A stretch of DNA of 32,453 bases from Chloroflexota bacterium. GTDB lineage: Bacteria; Chloroflexota; Anaerolineae; Aggregatilineales; Phototrophicaceae. The translations under genes and the position numbers were made by a program. Positions 8,415 through 15,835 of this stretch are shown here, piece after piece. Location of the stretch: contig WTGN01000036.1 of NCBI GenBank assembly GCA_011523545.1, positions 1 to 32,453 of the forward strand, given 5' to 3'. The notes beneath the pieces are model-generated. The model was not told where the DNA came from. It ran no database searches and was given only the letters and a program-made list of their open reading frames with translations. Each line of letters opens with the position of its first letter. Positions within the stretch are counted from its first letter, which is position 1.

Positions 8415-8567
8415 ATTTGGCACCTTGAAATTACAGAGGCGGGCGGTCTGTTTTAAGCTCGACACATTTCAGAATCTTTAGCAATGATCCCCCGCCGCGC
8501 CCCAAAATTATCACAGCCGGCCGCATCCGGGCAAGTGCCGCTTTGTTGACGCCCGCCGACTTTGGTA

Positions 8568-8595
8568 TTGACCAGATACGCAGCGCATATATGCT
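8568..8595 (+). promoter_or_regulatory. Predicted sigma-70-type promoter for the YCII-like gene
   Basis: TTGACC (8568-8573), a 16-bp spacer, then TATGCT (8590-8595). This would start transcription near 8602, leaving a leader of about 44 nt before the GTG at 8646. It is a match to consensus only. Confidence 0.45.
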
Positions 8596-8645
8596 TGGCG
8601 ACGCTTTCAAGGCAGTGAAAACAGAACAGACGAGGAGAAGCCAAC

Positions 8646-8960
8646 GTGCCACAATTTGGATTGCTCTATGTAGGAGAACCACAATTCAGCAGCGAGGAAG
8701 AGGGGCAAGACAACTACCAGAGATACATGGCCTGGCTCAACGGCCTCGGTGACGCCGCCGTCAACAGAGGCATTCCCATGGGACCGCCCACCCGCGTTGA
8801 CGCCAGCGGCGTGTCCAGCGACGACCGGGCCGATCGCCTGACTGGGCTCACGATCGTCGAAGCCGAGGATATGGCCGCCGCCATCGAGATCGCCAAGCGC
8901 TGCCCGTATATCGAGGTGGCCGCCCTTGATGTGGTGCAGATCTTCGAAATGACCCTTTAG
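8646..8960 (+). CDS. YCII-related domain protein
   Basis: A 104-residue single-domain protein. The ferredoxin-like layout of YCII/YciI-like proteins is visible: a first strand (FGLLYVGE), a helix around YMAWLNGLGDAAVNRG, then GLTIVEAEDMAAAIEIAKRCPYI, which is the conserved segment of the family, and a final strand (ALDVVQIFEM). YciI-like proteins are small and mostly of unknown role. The start is GTG, chosen because GAGGAG lies 8 nt upstream and the frame gives the expected N-terminus. A usable promoter lies about 50 bp upstream. Confidence 0.82.
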   Translation: MPQFGLLYVGEPQFSSEEEGQDNYQRYMAWLNGLGDAAVNRGIPMGPPTRVDASGVSSDDRADRLTGLTIVEAEDMAAAIEIAKRCPYIEVAALDVVQIFEMTL

Positions 8961-9069
8961 GCCGCGCACGCCTGCCGCTGCACATGTCAGAGGCAAACGG
9001 CAGGCATTCACCCCCTCCCTTAGCACCAGCGCGTTAGAATGGCAGTTGCAAGTTTTGTAGTTCAGTCCA

Positions 9070-9093
9070 TTACGGGCTAAACTTCGCCCGTAA
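9070..9093 (+). promoter_or_regulatory. Perfect inverted repeat in the leader of the RimI-like gene
   Basis: TTACGGGC and GCCCGTAA (8 bp, perfect) are separated by 8 nt and lie 24-47 nt before the ATG at 9117. There is no T-run after it, so it is not a typical terminator; an operator or leader hairpin is more likely. It does not belong to either repeat family of this window. Confidence 0.5.
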
Positions 9094-9116
9094 GCGTCCT
9101 TTGCCAAATTTCTGTT

Positions 9117-9746
9117 ATGTCTCTCACTCTGCGCTATATGCGCCTGGCGGATATCCAGCAAGTCGCAGCCATTGACCAGTCCTGTTTCCAACCGCCCTGG
9201 TCGCGCGATTCGTACATTTTCGAAATCAATGAGTCCCGCATCAGCCACATGGTCGTGCTCGACAGCGGGGCGCATCAGCCGCCGCCGCAGCGCAATGGAT
9301 GGCGTTCACATCTCAGCGACATGCTTCGTGGCGGCCGGCCCGCGCCAAACGGACAGGGCGACATCATCGGGTATGGCGGCCTGTGGAAGATCGAAGGCGA
9401 AGCGCATATCAGCACCATCGCCACCCATCCGCGCTGGCGTGGCAAGGGCTTTGGCGAGATCTTGCTCGCCGGCATGTTCGGCAAGGCGCTGCGCCTGAAC
9501 GCTGAGTTCATCGTGCTTGAGGTGCGCGTCAGCAATGCGGTGGCGCAAAGCCTGTACCAGAAATATGGTTTCAGCCGCTTTGGGCGCCGGCGGAATTATT
9601 ACCGCAGCGACAACGAGGACGCCTGGGAGATGCGGGTGGCGCTGGACAAGGATACGCGCCGCCGCTTCGCCCGGCTTTATGATGAGTTGCTGGCAAAGCA
9701 TGACTTCCGCGATAGTTACAGCTGGAATGCGCGTCCTTGGCGGTAG
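9117..9746 (+). CDS. RimI-like GNAT N-acetyltransferase
   Basis: A GNAT acetyltransferase, most like the enzyme that acetylates the N-terminal alanine of ribosomal protein S18. It starts like RimI (LRYMRLADIQQVAAIDQSCF followed by PPWSRDSY). The acetyl-CoA loop is THPRWRGKGFGEILL, and the C-terminal motif EVRVSNAVAQSLYQKYGF is the RimI signature. At 209 residues it is longer than RimI (about 150): a proline/arginine-rich insert of about 35 residues (HQPPPQRNGWRSHLSDMLRG and onward) sits between the second strand and IGYGGLW, and the C-terminus has an additional ~25 residues. S18 acetylation is therefore likely but not certain. The ATG at 9117 has only a weak ribosome-binding site. Confidence 0.85.
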   Translation: MSLTLRYMRLADIQQVAAIDQSCFQPPWSRDSYIFEINESRISHMVVLDSGAHQPPPQRNGWRSHLSDMLRGGRPAPNGQGDIIGYGGLWKIEGEAHISTIATHPRWRGKGFGEILLAGMFGKALRLNAEFIVLEVRVSNAVAQSLYQKYGFSRFGRRRNYYRSDNEDAWEMRVALDKDTRRRFARLYDELLAKHDFRDSYSWNARPWR

Positions 9747-9838
9747 TTGTCGCTACCGCTATTTGACCAATCTTCCTTACAAGATTGAAGTACAAGTTGT
9801 ATGATGAATGTCGTAGACTAGCGGCTAAGGGTCGTGTG

Positions 9839-11182
9839 ATGCTTTCGCCGAGGGCTGTATCTGGAAAACCATTTACCGTTGACGGTTCCGCCAAGGGGCT
9901 GCTCCAAGCCTTGGACGAGCAAGTCGGTAACATGTGGGTACATGGAGAGCTTGATCCGTCGCTACTGATCGAAATGTATAAACGAGTGAAACTCGACGAA
10001 CTATATCATTCGAACAAGATTGAAGGCAACTCTCTCACTTTTGGCGAAACGGCCGAAGTCATTGAATCCCACAAGGAAATCCCGGGCAAGTCCCTAAAGG
10101 ACCAGCAGGAAGCGCGCAATCTCTCCGCCGCGCTGGATTATGTGCATGAAATCGGCATGGACAATTCTATAGCGCTAACGCAAATCACATTGCGCAGAAT
10201 CCACTCGCTAATACTGAACGAATTACAGGCCGATGCGGGCATCTACCGCACAACACAAATCGAGATTACCGGGTCAAGGTTTTCGCCACCAGAGGCGTTT
10301 CAGGTGCCCGCCATGATGACTGAGTTGAGCGACTATGCGAAACAGGTGACCAGCCCGGGATGGGCGTATGGCGACTCGCCGGTATTCTGCGCGGCGGCTG
10401 CGCATGCCTGGCTGGCGCAGATTCACCCCTTTACGGACGGGAACGGTCGCGCAGCCCGGGCATTGATGAATCTGATTCTCATGCGGCGCGGTTATCCACC
10501 GTGCATCATTACCGAAGACGACCGGCCCCGTTACATAGACGCGCTTGAGAGCTCCTGGGAGAGCGGAAACCTCACTTCGTTCATTGAACTTGCGCACGAA
10601 AACGTAAATGAACAGCTGAAAGGCCGAGACTGGCTGGTGTCTCTAAGTGCACGGCTAGAACAAATCGTCGCTCCGGACGTAGAACGCGAATACAGAATCT
10701 GGCGCAACGCCATGGCATACCTGAAGAGCCTGTTCAGGCATACTATTGACAATCTCAACGCGTCGAATATGCAAGGTCAGTTAAGGCTGCGTTTTATTGA
10801 TTATGGCGAGCTAGACTTGGAAAAGTACGACGCCTTGCGTGATGGCGTGCCGGCGAGAAAAACAAGATATTTTGGCATCGAGGCGACTAGCGCCGCCAAG
10901 CGTCAACTCTACGCCTTCAGTTTTGGCGTTGCGAACCCTCCGGTGCGTCAGCGCGCTCCGGTTGCGCTCATGATCCAGCTCACGGTGAATCCATCAACTG
11001 ACGCTTTTCAGCAGGATGAGGATATCCCGGTCCAAACGCCCGACAGTTATCAATTGGGTTATGACATAGACGCCCGCAAGTTCATCGAGTTTGCGGGTGA
11101 CAAAAGAATCCGCGAGCAGAATCCGCAGGCGCTCATGCAAGATTTCTTTGACGAAATGCTCCCACGTGGGCTGCTCCTCTAA
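9839..11182 (+). CDS. Fic domain protein with N-terminal inhibitory motif (class II-like)
   Basis: Fic proteins usually transfer AMP to a target hydroxyl. The active-site motif is complete: HPFTDGNGRAAR, including the catalytic His and both Arg residues. An inhibitory helix motif SNKIEG (S/T-xxx-E-G/N) lies about 135 residues before it, in HSNKIEGNSLTFGETAEVIE, as in self-inhibited class II Fic proteins; no separate antitoxin is needed. The flap region is near RTTQIEITGSRF. The last ~170 residues (from about DVEREYRIWRNAM) are not a winged helix I can recognise. The frame is open from a TTG at 9785; I prefer the ATG at 9839, which has AAGGGT upstream. The gene ends in a 4-nt tail-to-tail overlap with the P-type ATPase gene. 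Confidence 0.88.
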   Translation: MLSPRAVSGKPFTVDGSAKGLLQALDEQVGNMWVHGELDPSLLIEMYKRVKLDELYHSNKIEGNSLTFGETAEVIESHKEIPGKSLKDQQEARNLSAALDYVHEIGMDNSIALTQITLRRIHSLILNELQADAGIYRTTQIEITGSRFSPPEAFQVPAMMTELSDYAKQVTSPGWAYGDSPVFCAAAAHAWLAQIHPFTDGNGRAARALMNLILMRRGYPPCIITEDDRPRYIDALESSWESGNLTSFIELAHENVNEQLKGRDWLVSLSARLEQIVAPDVEREYRIWRNAMAYLKSLFRHTIDNLNASNMQGQLRLRFIDYGELDLEKYDALRDGVPARKTRYFGIEATSAAKRQLYAFSFGVANPPVRQRAPVALMIQLTVNPSTDAFQQDEDIPVQTPDSYQLGYDIDARKFIEFAGDKRIREQNPQALMQDFFDEMLPRGLLL

Positions 11183-13344
11183 CCTAAATCCCGCAGCGCC
11201 CGCATCCCGTTCAGCGTCACCGCCAGCGACATGCCCATATCGGCGAAGACGGCCGCCAGCATCGTCACGTTGCCGGTGGCAGCCAGCAGCAGAAAAACCA
11301 GCTTCAAGCCGATTGACAGCGCGATATTCTCGCGGATCAGATTGCGGGCGAAACGCGCCCGCCGCATCGTGCGCGGCAATTGACGCAGCCCGTCGGCCAG
11401 CAAGACGATATCGGCGGTCTCCATCGCTTGCGCGCTGCCGGCGCCGCCCATGGCTATGCCAACTGACGCCCGCGCCAAGGCCGGACTATCGTTGATGCCA
11501 TCGCCAACCATCGCCACAGTCCCGTGCTTCGCAGCCAGATTCTCGACCGCGCTTACCTTGTCCTCCGGCAGCAGCTCGCCATAATAGCGATCGACACCGA
11601 CCTGTTCGGCGATTGCTTCCGCCACACGGCGGTTGTCGCCGCTAAGCATGACCGACTCGATGCCCATGTCACCCAGCTCGGACAGCACGGCCGCGCTTTC
11701 GTCCCGGGCGGTATCGGCCAGGGCGATCACGCCGCGCACGAGCTCGCCATCGTGCACCAAGACCGCGCTCTTGCCCGAATCCTCAATCGTCGCCGCCAGA
11801 CCGCAAAGATTCTCGCTATGCTCGAACTCGCCGTCGAAATAGTTGTGGCTGCCAACGGTTACCACCTTGCCGTCGACATTGCCGCGCACGCCATGGCCGG
11901 CCATGGTTTCCACGCCGGTCGCCCGCGCAAATTGCAGGCCCTCATCCGCCGCCAACCTGGTGATCGCGCCGGCGAAGGGATGCGTGCTCTGCGCTTCCAC
12001 TGACGCCGCCAGCGAAATCAATTCATCACAAGGCTCGCAATCGGGGCTGTCATCACAGAAGTCGGTATAGGTCGCCTCGACCTGCAGCGCGCCGCGCGTT
12101 AGGGTGCCTGTTTTGTCAAAGGCGACGACGCGGCTGCCCGCGAGGGTTTCCAATGCGGTCCCGCCTTTGATCAACACGCCGCGCCGCGCCGCTGCGGTGA
12201 TGGCGCTGATGACGGTCACCGGTGTGCTGATCACCAGCGCGCAGGGGCAGGCGATCACCAGCATAGACAGGGCCCGATAGAGCCAGCCGCTGCCGTCGGC
12301 GCTGTTCCAGAAGCTGCCGCCGAAGAATAAGGGCGGAATGAAGGCGATGGCCAGCGCGGCCAAAGCCACGGTCGGCGTATAGAAATGAGCGAATCTATCG
12401 ATCAACCGCTGGCTCGGCGCCCGGCGCGCCCCGGCCTCCTGCAGCATATCAATGATGCGGCTGAGCGTGCTGTCCTTTGACAAACGGGTCACGCGCAGCT
12501 CAAGCGCGGCCGCGCCATTTATCGATCCGGCGAAGACATCGTCCCCCGGCGCCTTGGGGGCGGGCAGGCTCTCGCCGGTGATATGCGCCTGGTCAACGGA
12601 GCTGTGCCCGGCGGTCACTTCGCCATCCATCGGGATCCGTTCGCCGGGCAGCACGCGGATCTGATCCGCAAGTTGCAGCGCCTCGACCGGGACGAGCTCT
12701 GTCTCGTCGCCACTGACGCGATGCGCAATAGGCGGCTTCAGCGCGATGAGGGAGCGCAGGCTGTCCCGCGCCCGATCGGCCGTGTAGCCTTCCAGCGCCT
12801 CGCCAATGGCGAACAGGAAGATCACCGTGGCCGCTTCCAGGTACTCACCCAGGAAGAGCGCGCCCAGGGCCGCGACCGTCATCAGCAGATTGACGTTGAA
12901 CTCGCGGCTGACGCGCAGCGCCCGGATGCCGCTTAGCGCAATGGGTTTGATCGCCACCAGCATCGCCAGCGCATAGAGCAGATTGCCCGCATCGGCCGGC
13001 AGCAAGCGCAGTACATCGGCAAAGATGGCGACCAGCAGCAGAACCCCGCCGGCAACAGCCAGGCGGCTATCCGGCCGCGCCAGCAGATAATCCCGGAAGC
13101 CCAGTATGCCGGCCCGCTTCGGCGGCTGCTCCGCCCTGTCTGGCTCAGCGCTGATCGTTTTGCCGACCGCTTCGACCTGCGCCCGCAAGCGATCAAATGC
13201 CACATCGCCGATTAAATGCACCGAATTGCTGAAAAAATCGACGCGGGCGAATTGCACGCCGTCGAGCTTGCACAGGGCGTTCTCCACCTCGCGCGCACAG
13301 CCGGTGCAATCCATATTTCCGATTTTGTATTGACGCGTTTCCAT
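11179..13344 (-). CDS. Heavy-metal P1B-type ATPase (Zn/Cd/Pb-type exporter)
   Basis: An integral membrane pump that exports a soft or borderline metal cation at the cost of ATP. In order: an N-terminal HMA domain with MDCTGC (Cys13, Cys16), transmembrane helices from about residue 93, TGES of the actuator domain (256-259), the ion-binding CPC (366-368) in IACPCALVIS, the phosphorylated Asp410 in DKTGTLT, the THPFAGAI motif with His455-Pro456, and MVGDGINDSPALA. The late motif AGSAQAMETADIVLL is closer to CadA/ZntA-type than to copper pumps, so Zn/Cd/Pb is the better guess. A Cys-rich patch (CDDSPDCEPC) follows the phosphorylation site. Length 721 is usual. GAGGTG precedes the ATG. No regulator gene is adjacent. 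Confidence 0.93.
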   Translation of the reverse strand: METRQYKIGNMDCTGCAREVENALCKLDGVQFARVDFFSNSVHLIGDVAFDRLRAQVEAVGKTISAEPDRAEQPPKRAGILGFRDYLLARPDSRLAVAGGVLLLVAIFADVLRLLPADAGNLLYALAMLVAIKPIALSGIRALRVSREFNVNLLMTVAALGALFLGEYLEAATVIFLFAIGEALEGYTADRARDSLRSLIALKPPIAHRVSGDETELVPVEALQLADQIRVLPGERIPMDGEVTAGHSSVDQAHITGESLPAPKAPGDDVFAGSINGAAALELRVTRLSKDSTLSRIIDMLQEAGARRAPSQRLIDRFAHFYTPTVALAALAIAFIPPLFFGGSFWNSADGSGWLYRALSMLVIACPCALVISTPVTVISAITAAARRGVLIKGGTALETLAGSRVVAFDKTGTLTRGALQVEATYTDFCDDSPDCEPCDELISLAASVEAQSTHPFAGAITRLAADEGLQFARATGVETMAGHGVRGNVDGKVVTVGSHNYFDGEFEHSENLCGLAATIEDSGKSAVLVHDGELVRGVIALADTARDESAAVLSELGDMGIESVMLSGDNRRVAEAIAEQVGVDRYYGELLPEDKVSAVENLAAKHGTVAMVGDGINDSPALARASVGIAMGGAGSAQAMETADIVLLADGLRQLPRTMRRARFARNLIRENIALSIGLKLVFLLLAATGNVTMLAAVFADMGMSLAVTLNGMRALRDLG

Positions 13345-13361
13345 CGACCCACCTCGCTAAA

Positions 13362-13385
13362 GATACCTCGTATCATTAGCGATAC
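13362..13385 (-). promoter_or_regulatory. Operator-like repeated inverted half-sites upstream of the metal ATPase
   Basis: GATAC (13362-13366), GTATC (13370-13374) and GATAC (13381-13385) form two overlapping inverted repeats with 3-nt and 6-nt centres. They lie between the predicted -10 box and the start codon, where a repressor could block transcription. No ArsR/SmtB- or MerR-type regulator gene is present in the window, so the binding protein is unknown. Confidence 0.5.
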
Positions 13386-13406
13386 AATTACATTTGTTAG
13401 ACTATA

Positions 13407-13435
13407 ACTTTACTGTTTCCGCGCTCTGCTGTCAA
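13407..13435 (-). promoter_or_regulatory. Predicted promoter of the metal ATPase gene
   Basis: Read on the minus strand: a perfect TTGACA (13435-13430), a 17-bp spacer and TAAAGT (13412-13407). Transcription would start near 13400, leaving about 55 nt of leader that contains the inverted half-sites at 13362-13385. Confidence 0.6.
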
Positions 13436-13562
13436 CAAAATAACCCGGTCGAGCGCGCTGAAAATGGCGAAAATGCCGGCTCGTCCCGGTGGCTATAAGG
13501 TCAGCAGTATTCTCCGTTTCATCAGAAGTTCATGCCGCTGGGCAGGGAGCGTTGAAGCGATA

Positions 13563-14174
13563 TCAATCAAATTCAGTCGGCAGATCGGGCCGGCGCCAAT
13601 GCTTGAACCAGCGCCGGATCTGCCCGGCTGTGCTGCGGCCTTCCGATAGGGGCGGGAGATTATCCTCGCTGAACCAGTCGACAGCTGTCGTTTCGGCGCT
13701 CGTTTGCGCCTCGCCGCCGACCAGTTCGCAGAGGAAGGCGACTTTGTATACTTCATTCACCGAAGGCGGATGACGCCGCTTGCGATCTTCCAGCGCCAGT
13801 AATTTTACCGCCTTCGCTTCGTAGCCGCTTTCTTCGCGTATCTCACGCTCGACCGCTTCCGACGGCGCATCGCCGACATCGGCCCAGCCGCCCGGCAGGG
13901 TCCAGCGCCCGTCGACCGCTTCCCGCACCAGCAGAATCTTGCCATTCTGGAATACCGCGCCGCGCACATCCACCTTTGGCGTGATGTAGCCGTCGTCCGC
14001 GCCCAGGATCATCTTCACGCGGGCCGCATCGTCATCAGCCGCGCCGGCCAGCATGTCGGCCGCGATGTCCAAAAGCTGCTAGTAGCGTTCTTCGTCGTAA
14101 TGGTTCCGCGCGTAGTGCAGCCCCGTCTTGGCCAGGGCCGCGACGCGCTTGGCCCATTCCACTTGATTGCTCAT
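13563..14174 (-). pseudogene. NUDIX hydrolase with N-terminal Nudix_N-like domain, interrupted by an in-frame amber codon
   Basis: Reading from an ATG at 14174 preceded by AAAGGCGG, the protein begins MSNQVEWAKRVAALAKTG, then LHYARNHYDEERY, then TAG at 14081-14079 (codon 32), then QLLDIAADMLAG and a complete NUDIX protein in the same frame. The N-terminal part fits the Nudix_N domain that normally precedes this NUDIX type, so the stop replaces one residue of a continuous domain, often Glu or Gln. TAG is an ordinary stop for other genes here. The NUDIX box reads GWADVGD then REIREESGY, with Asp where the first Glu is usual. Without readthrough only a TTG/ATG-started ~169-residue fragment could be made. 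This may be a recent pseudogene, a sequencing or assembly error, or a truncated but active enzyme. Confidence 0.82.
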
Positions 14175-14259
14175 TATCCGCCTTTGTCTTGTCGATTTCG
14201 CTCGGTCATTATACAGCGCCGATTAAGTATTTCTCCCTGATTCCGGCTGTCGCGCGGGT

Positions 14260-14281
14260 GGGCGAGCCGCCGTCCCGCTCT
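14260..14281. repeat. GGGCGA-type short palindromic repeat (family 2, partial)
   Basis: GGGCGAGCCGCCGTCCCGCT is a close relative of the copy at 14470, whose right arm ends TCGCCCCTAC. The right arm here is degenerate. Confidence 0.55.
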
Positions 14282-14304
14282 AGCTTGCAATTGTGCGCGC
14301 CATT

Positions 14305-14329
14305 GGGCGACTCGGTGAGTCGCCCCTAC
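14305..14329. repeat. GGGCGA-type short palindromic repeat (family 2, perfect stem)
   Basis: GGGCGACTC and GAGTCGCCC form a perfect 9-bp stem around GGT, followed by CTAC. The same 21-bp palindrome recurs exactly at 32361-32381. Confidence 0.8.
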
Positions 14330-14380
14330 TCAGCTATATCTATGGTTGCGATATTTACCTCCCAAATCCGGGTAACTTAG

Positions 14381-14425
14381 CTCCCCTCCCTGATGCTTCG
14401 GGGAGGGGCCGGGGGTGGGGTAGAC
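14381..14425. repeat. G-rich hairpin repeat (family 1)
   Basis: The stem CTCCCC(TCCC) / GGGGAGGGG surrounds a TGATGCTTC loop and is followed by CCGGGGGTGGGGTAGAC. Its core is identical over more than 35 bp to the copy at 3884-3927, about 10.5 kb away. Confidence 0.8.
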
Positions 14426-14469
14426 CAAAGCAGGGGCAATCACATCAAATAATAGGGCAAGCCATGTAA

Positions 14470-14494
14470 GGGCGAGCCGCCGTCTCGCCCCTAC
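14470..14494. repeat. GGGCGA-type short palindromic repeat (family 2)
   Basis: GGGCGAGCCGCCGTCTCGCC followed by CCTAC: an imperfect stem with the same outer arms and the same CCTAC tail as the other copies. Confidence 0.7.
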
Positions 14495-14534
14495 GCACAG
14501 CAAATGAAGGGCAAAAAAGAGACGCGCGGCAATG

Positions 14535-14543
14535 TGGTAAAAT
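14535..14543 (+). promoter_or_regulatory. Possible extended -10 promoter of the TPR gene pair
   Basis: TGGTAAAAT fits an extended -10 element (TGn before TAAAAT) and lies about 25 nt before the ATG at 14567. No good -35 box is seen 17 bp upstream, so this is a weak call. Confidence 0.3.
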
Positions 14544-14566
14544 AGACGCTGCTGGCATGAGGGACG

Positions 14567-15832
14567 ATGCCGATGCCACCGTACCGCAAGATTAAGCGCA
14601 ACTACAACAAGCCATTTTTCAGCAATCGCCGGCGCGGCCTGTCCGGCGTTCCACTTCTGCTGTTCACCCTTGCCATCATCAGCGCCACGATTGGCATGCT
14701 GGCGGTGGCATTCGCCTCGCGCGATGACATCGATTACGCCGCGCGCGGTCTGCTTGGGCTGGCGCGCGCCACCGCCACGCTCTTCCCCAGCCAGCACGCC
14801 CAGCAAGGCATTAGCTTGTATACCGAAGGCAAGGTCGAAGAAGCGCTTGCCGAGTTTGAGTTGGCTGTCGAGCAGCGGCCGGACAACATCGACTACCTTT
14901 ATGAATTCGGCCTTATTTTGATCGAACTGGCAGACTTTGAGCGCGCGGTCGAAATCGGCGAACTTGCCATCGCGGCCGCGCCTGATGATGACCCGCGCGG
15001 GCATGCTTTGATGGCGCGCGCGCTGATGTGGAGCGACCCCGGGGCCGCCATCCCCCTGGCCGTTTCCGGCTTGGAGCGCGATGCCGATTTTGCCCCCCTG
15101 CACGCCGCGCTCGCCATCGCTTACACCAACATCGGGCGTTACAGCGAAGGTTATCAGCGGGGCCTGCTGGCGACGCAGCTTGACCCGCTCGATTCCTTCA
15201 GCCACCGCGCCTTCGCCATCCCGCTGATTTACACCGACCGGCGCAATGAAGCGATCGCCGCGCTGGAAACGGCCGTCGCCATCAACCCCAATCTAACCGC
15301 GCCCTATTTTGAGCTCGCGCTGCAATACCGCCAGGGCGAGTATCAGGAGATGGCAGTCGGCATCTATCGCCGCATCCTGGAGTTGGAGCCGGGCAACGCC
15401 AAAGCCTATCTCCGCATCTGCCAGACTTATGCCGAAGTCGGCGAGTTCCTGAGCGCGACCCCGTTCTGCGAGACGGCGACCGACCTTGACGAGAATTACG
15501 CCGACGCCTGGCAGTGGCTGGGGCAGATGCGTTACACGCGCCGCAACTACGAGGGCACGCTTGAGGCGATGGAGCGCTGCGTTGAGCTGGGCAGCACGGC
15601 GGTCGAGTGTTACTACATGCGCGGCTGGTCCTACTACGTGCTGGATCAGTGCCCGAAAGCCTGGGACGTGCTGCAGGAAGCGCTGCAATACACGCGCGAG
15701 CCGCATATCATCAGCATCATCGAAGACGGCCTGGCCAGCGTGCGCGCCAACTGCCCGGGCTTTGAGGACGTCCGCCTGCCGACGCCGATACCGCCGACGC
15801 CCATACCGCCGACGCCCATCGGGGGCATCTAG
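14567..15832 (+). CDS. Membrane-anchored TPR protein (first of two paralogues)
   Basis: A basic N-terminal segment (YRKIKRNYNKPFF, then SNRRRG) precedes one hydrophobic helix (about residues 28-50, LLLFTLAIISATIGMLAVAF). From about residue 85 to 390 it is made of TPR-type helix pairs, for example AQQGISLYTEGKVEEALAEF and NAKAYLRICQTYAEVGEFLS. The basic side before the helix suggests a short cytoplasmic tail with the TPR solenoid outside. The C-terminus is a proline-rich tail, LPTPIPPTPIPPTPIGGI, encoded by a 15-bp DNA tandem repeat. TPR domains bind peptides or partner proteins; no enzyme motif is seen. The stop lies 3 nt before the next gene, a paralogue with the same N-terminal motif. The function is unknown. 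Confidence 0.85.
   Translation: MPMPPYRKIKRNYNKPFFSNRRRGLSGVPLLLFTLAIISATIGMLAVAFASRDDIDYAARGLLGLARATATLFPSQHAQQGISLYTEGKVEEALAEFELAVEQRPDNIDYLYEFGLILIELADFERAVEIGELAIAAAPDDDPRGHALMARALMWSDPGAAIPLAVSGLERDADFAPLHAALAIAYTNIGRYSEGYQRGLLATQLDPLDSFSHRAFAIPLIYTDRRNEAIAALETAVAINPNLTAPYFELALQYRQGEYQEMAVGIYRRILELEPGNAKAYLRICQTYAEVGEFLSATPFCETATDLDENYADAWQWLGQMRYTRRNYEGTLEAMERCVELGSTAVECYYMRGWSYYVLDQCPKAWDVLQEALQYTREPHIISIIEDGLASVRANCPGFEDVRLPTPIPPTPIPPTPIGGI
15779..15823 (+). repeat. 15-bp tandem repeat coding for the proline-rich tail
   Basis: Three units of 15 bp (CCGACGCCSATACCG; the last ends ATCGGG) encode the PTPIP units at the end of the first TPR protein. The copy number could vary by slippage in whole-codon steps, which would change only the length of the tail. 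Confidence 0.75.
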
Positions 15833-15835
15833 GCG

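Larger units (their letters stand above)
14175..14566. other. Intergenic region packed with short palindromic repeats
   Basis: This gap of about 390 bp contains no gene I can support. It holds four repeat copies: family 2 at 14260-14281, 14305-14329 and 14470-14494, and family 1 at 14381-14425. A possible extended -10 promoter for the TPR gene lies at its end. The short frame seen at 14189-14380 crosses repeats and has no recognisable features. Confidence 0.75.

Noticed and set aside
14079..14081. Idea that TAG is reassigned to an amino acid in this organism
   Set aside because: TAG ends several intact genes here (YCII-like, RimI-like, metal ATPase, first TPR gene), each at the expected length.
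14260..14494. CRISPR array
   Set aside because: The repeats are of two different kinds, are unevenly spaced, occur elsewhere singly, and no cas genes are present.
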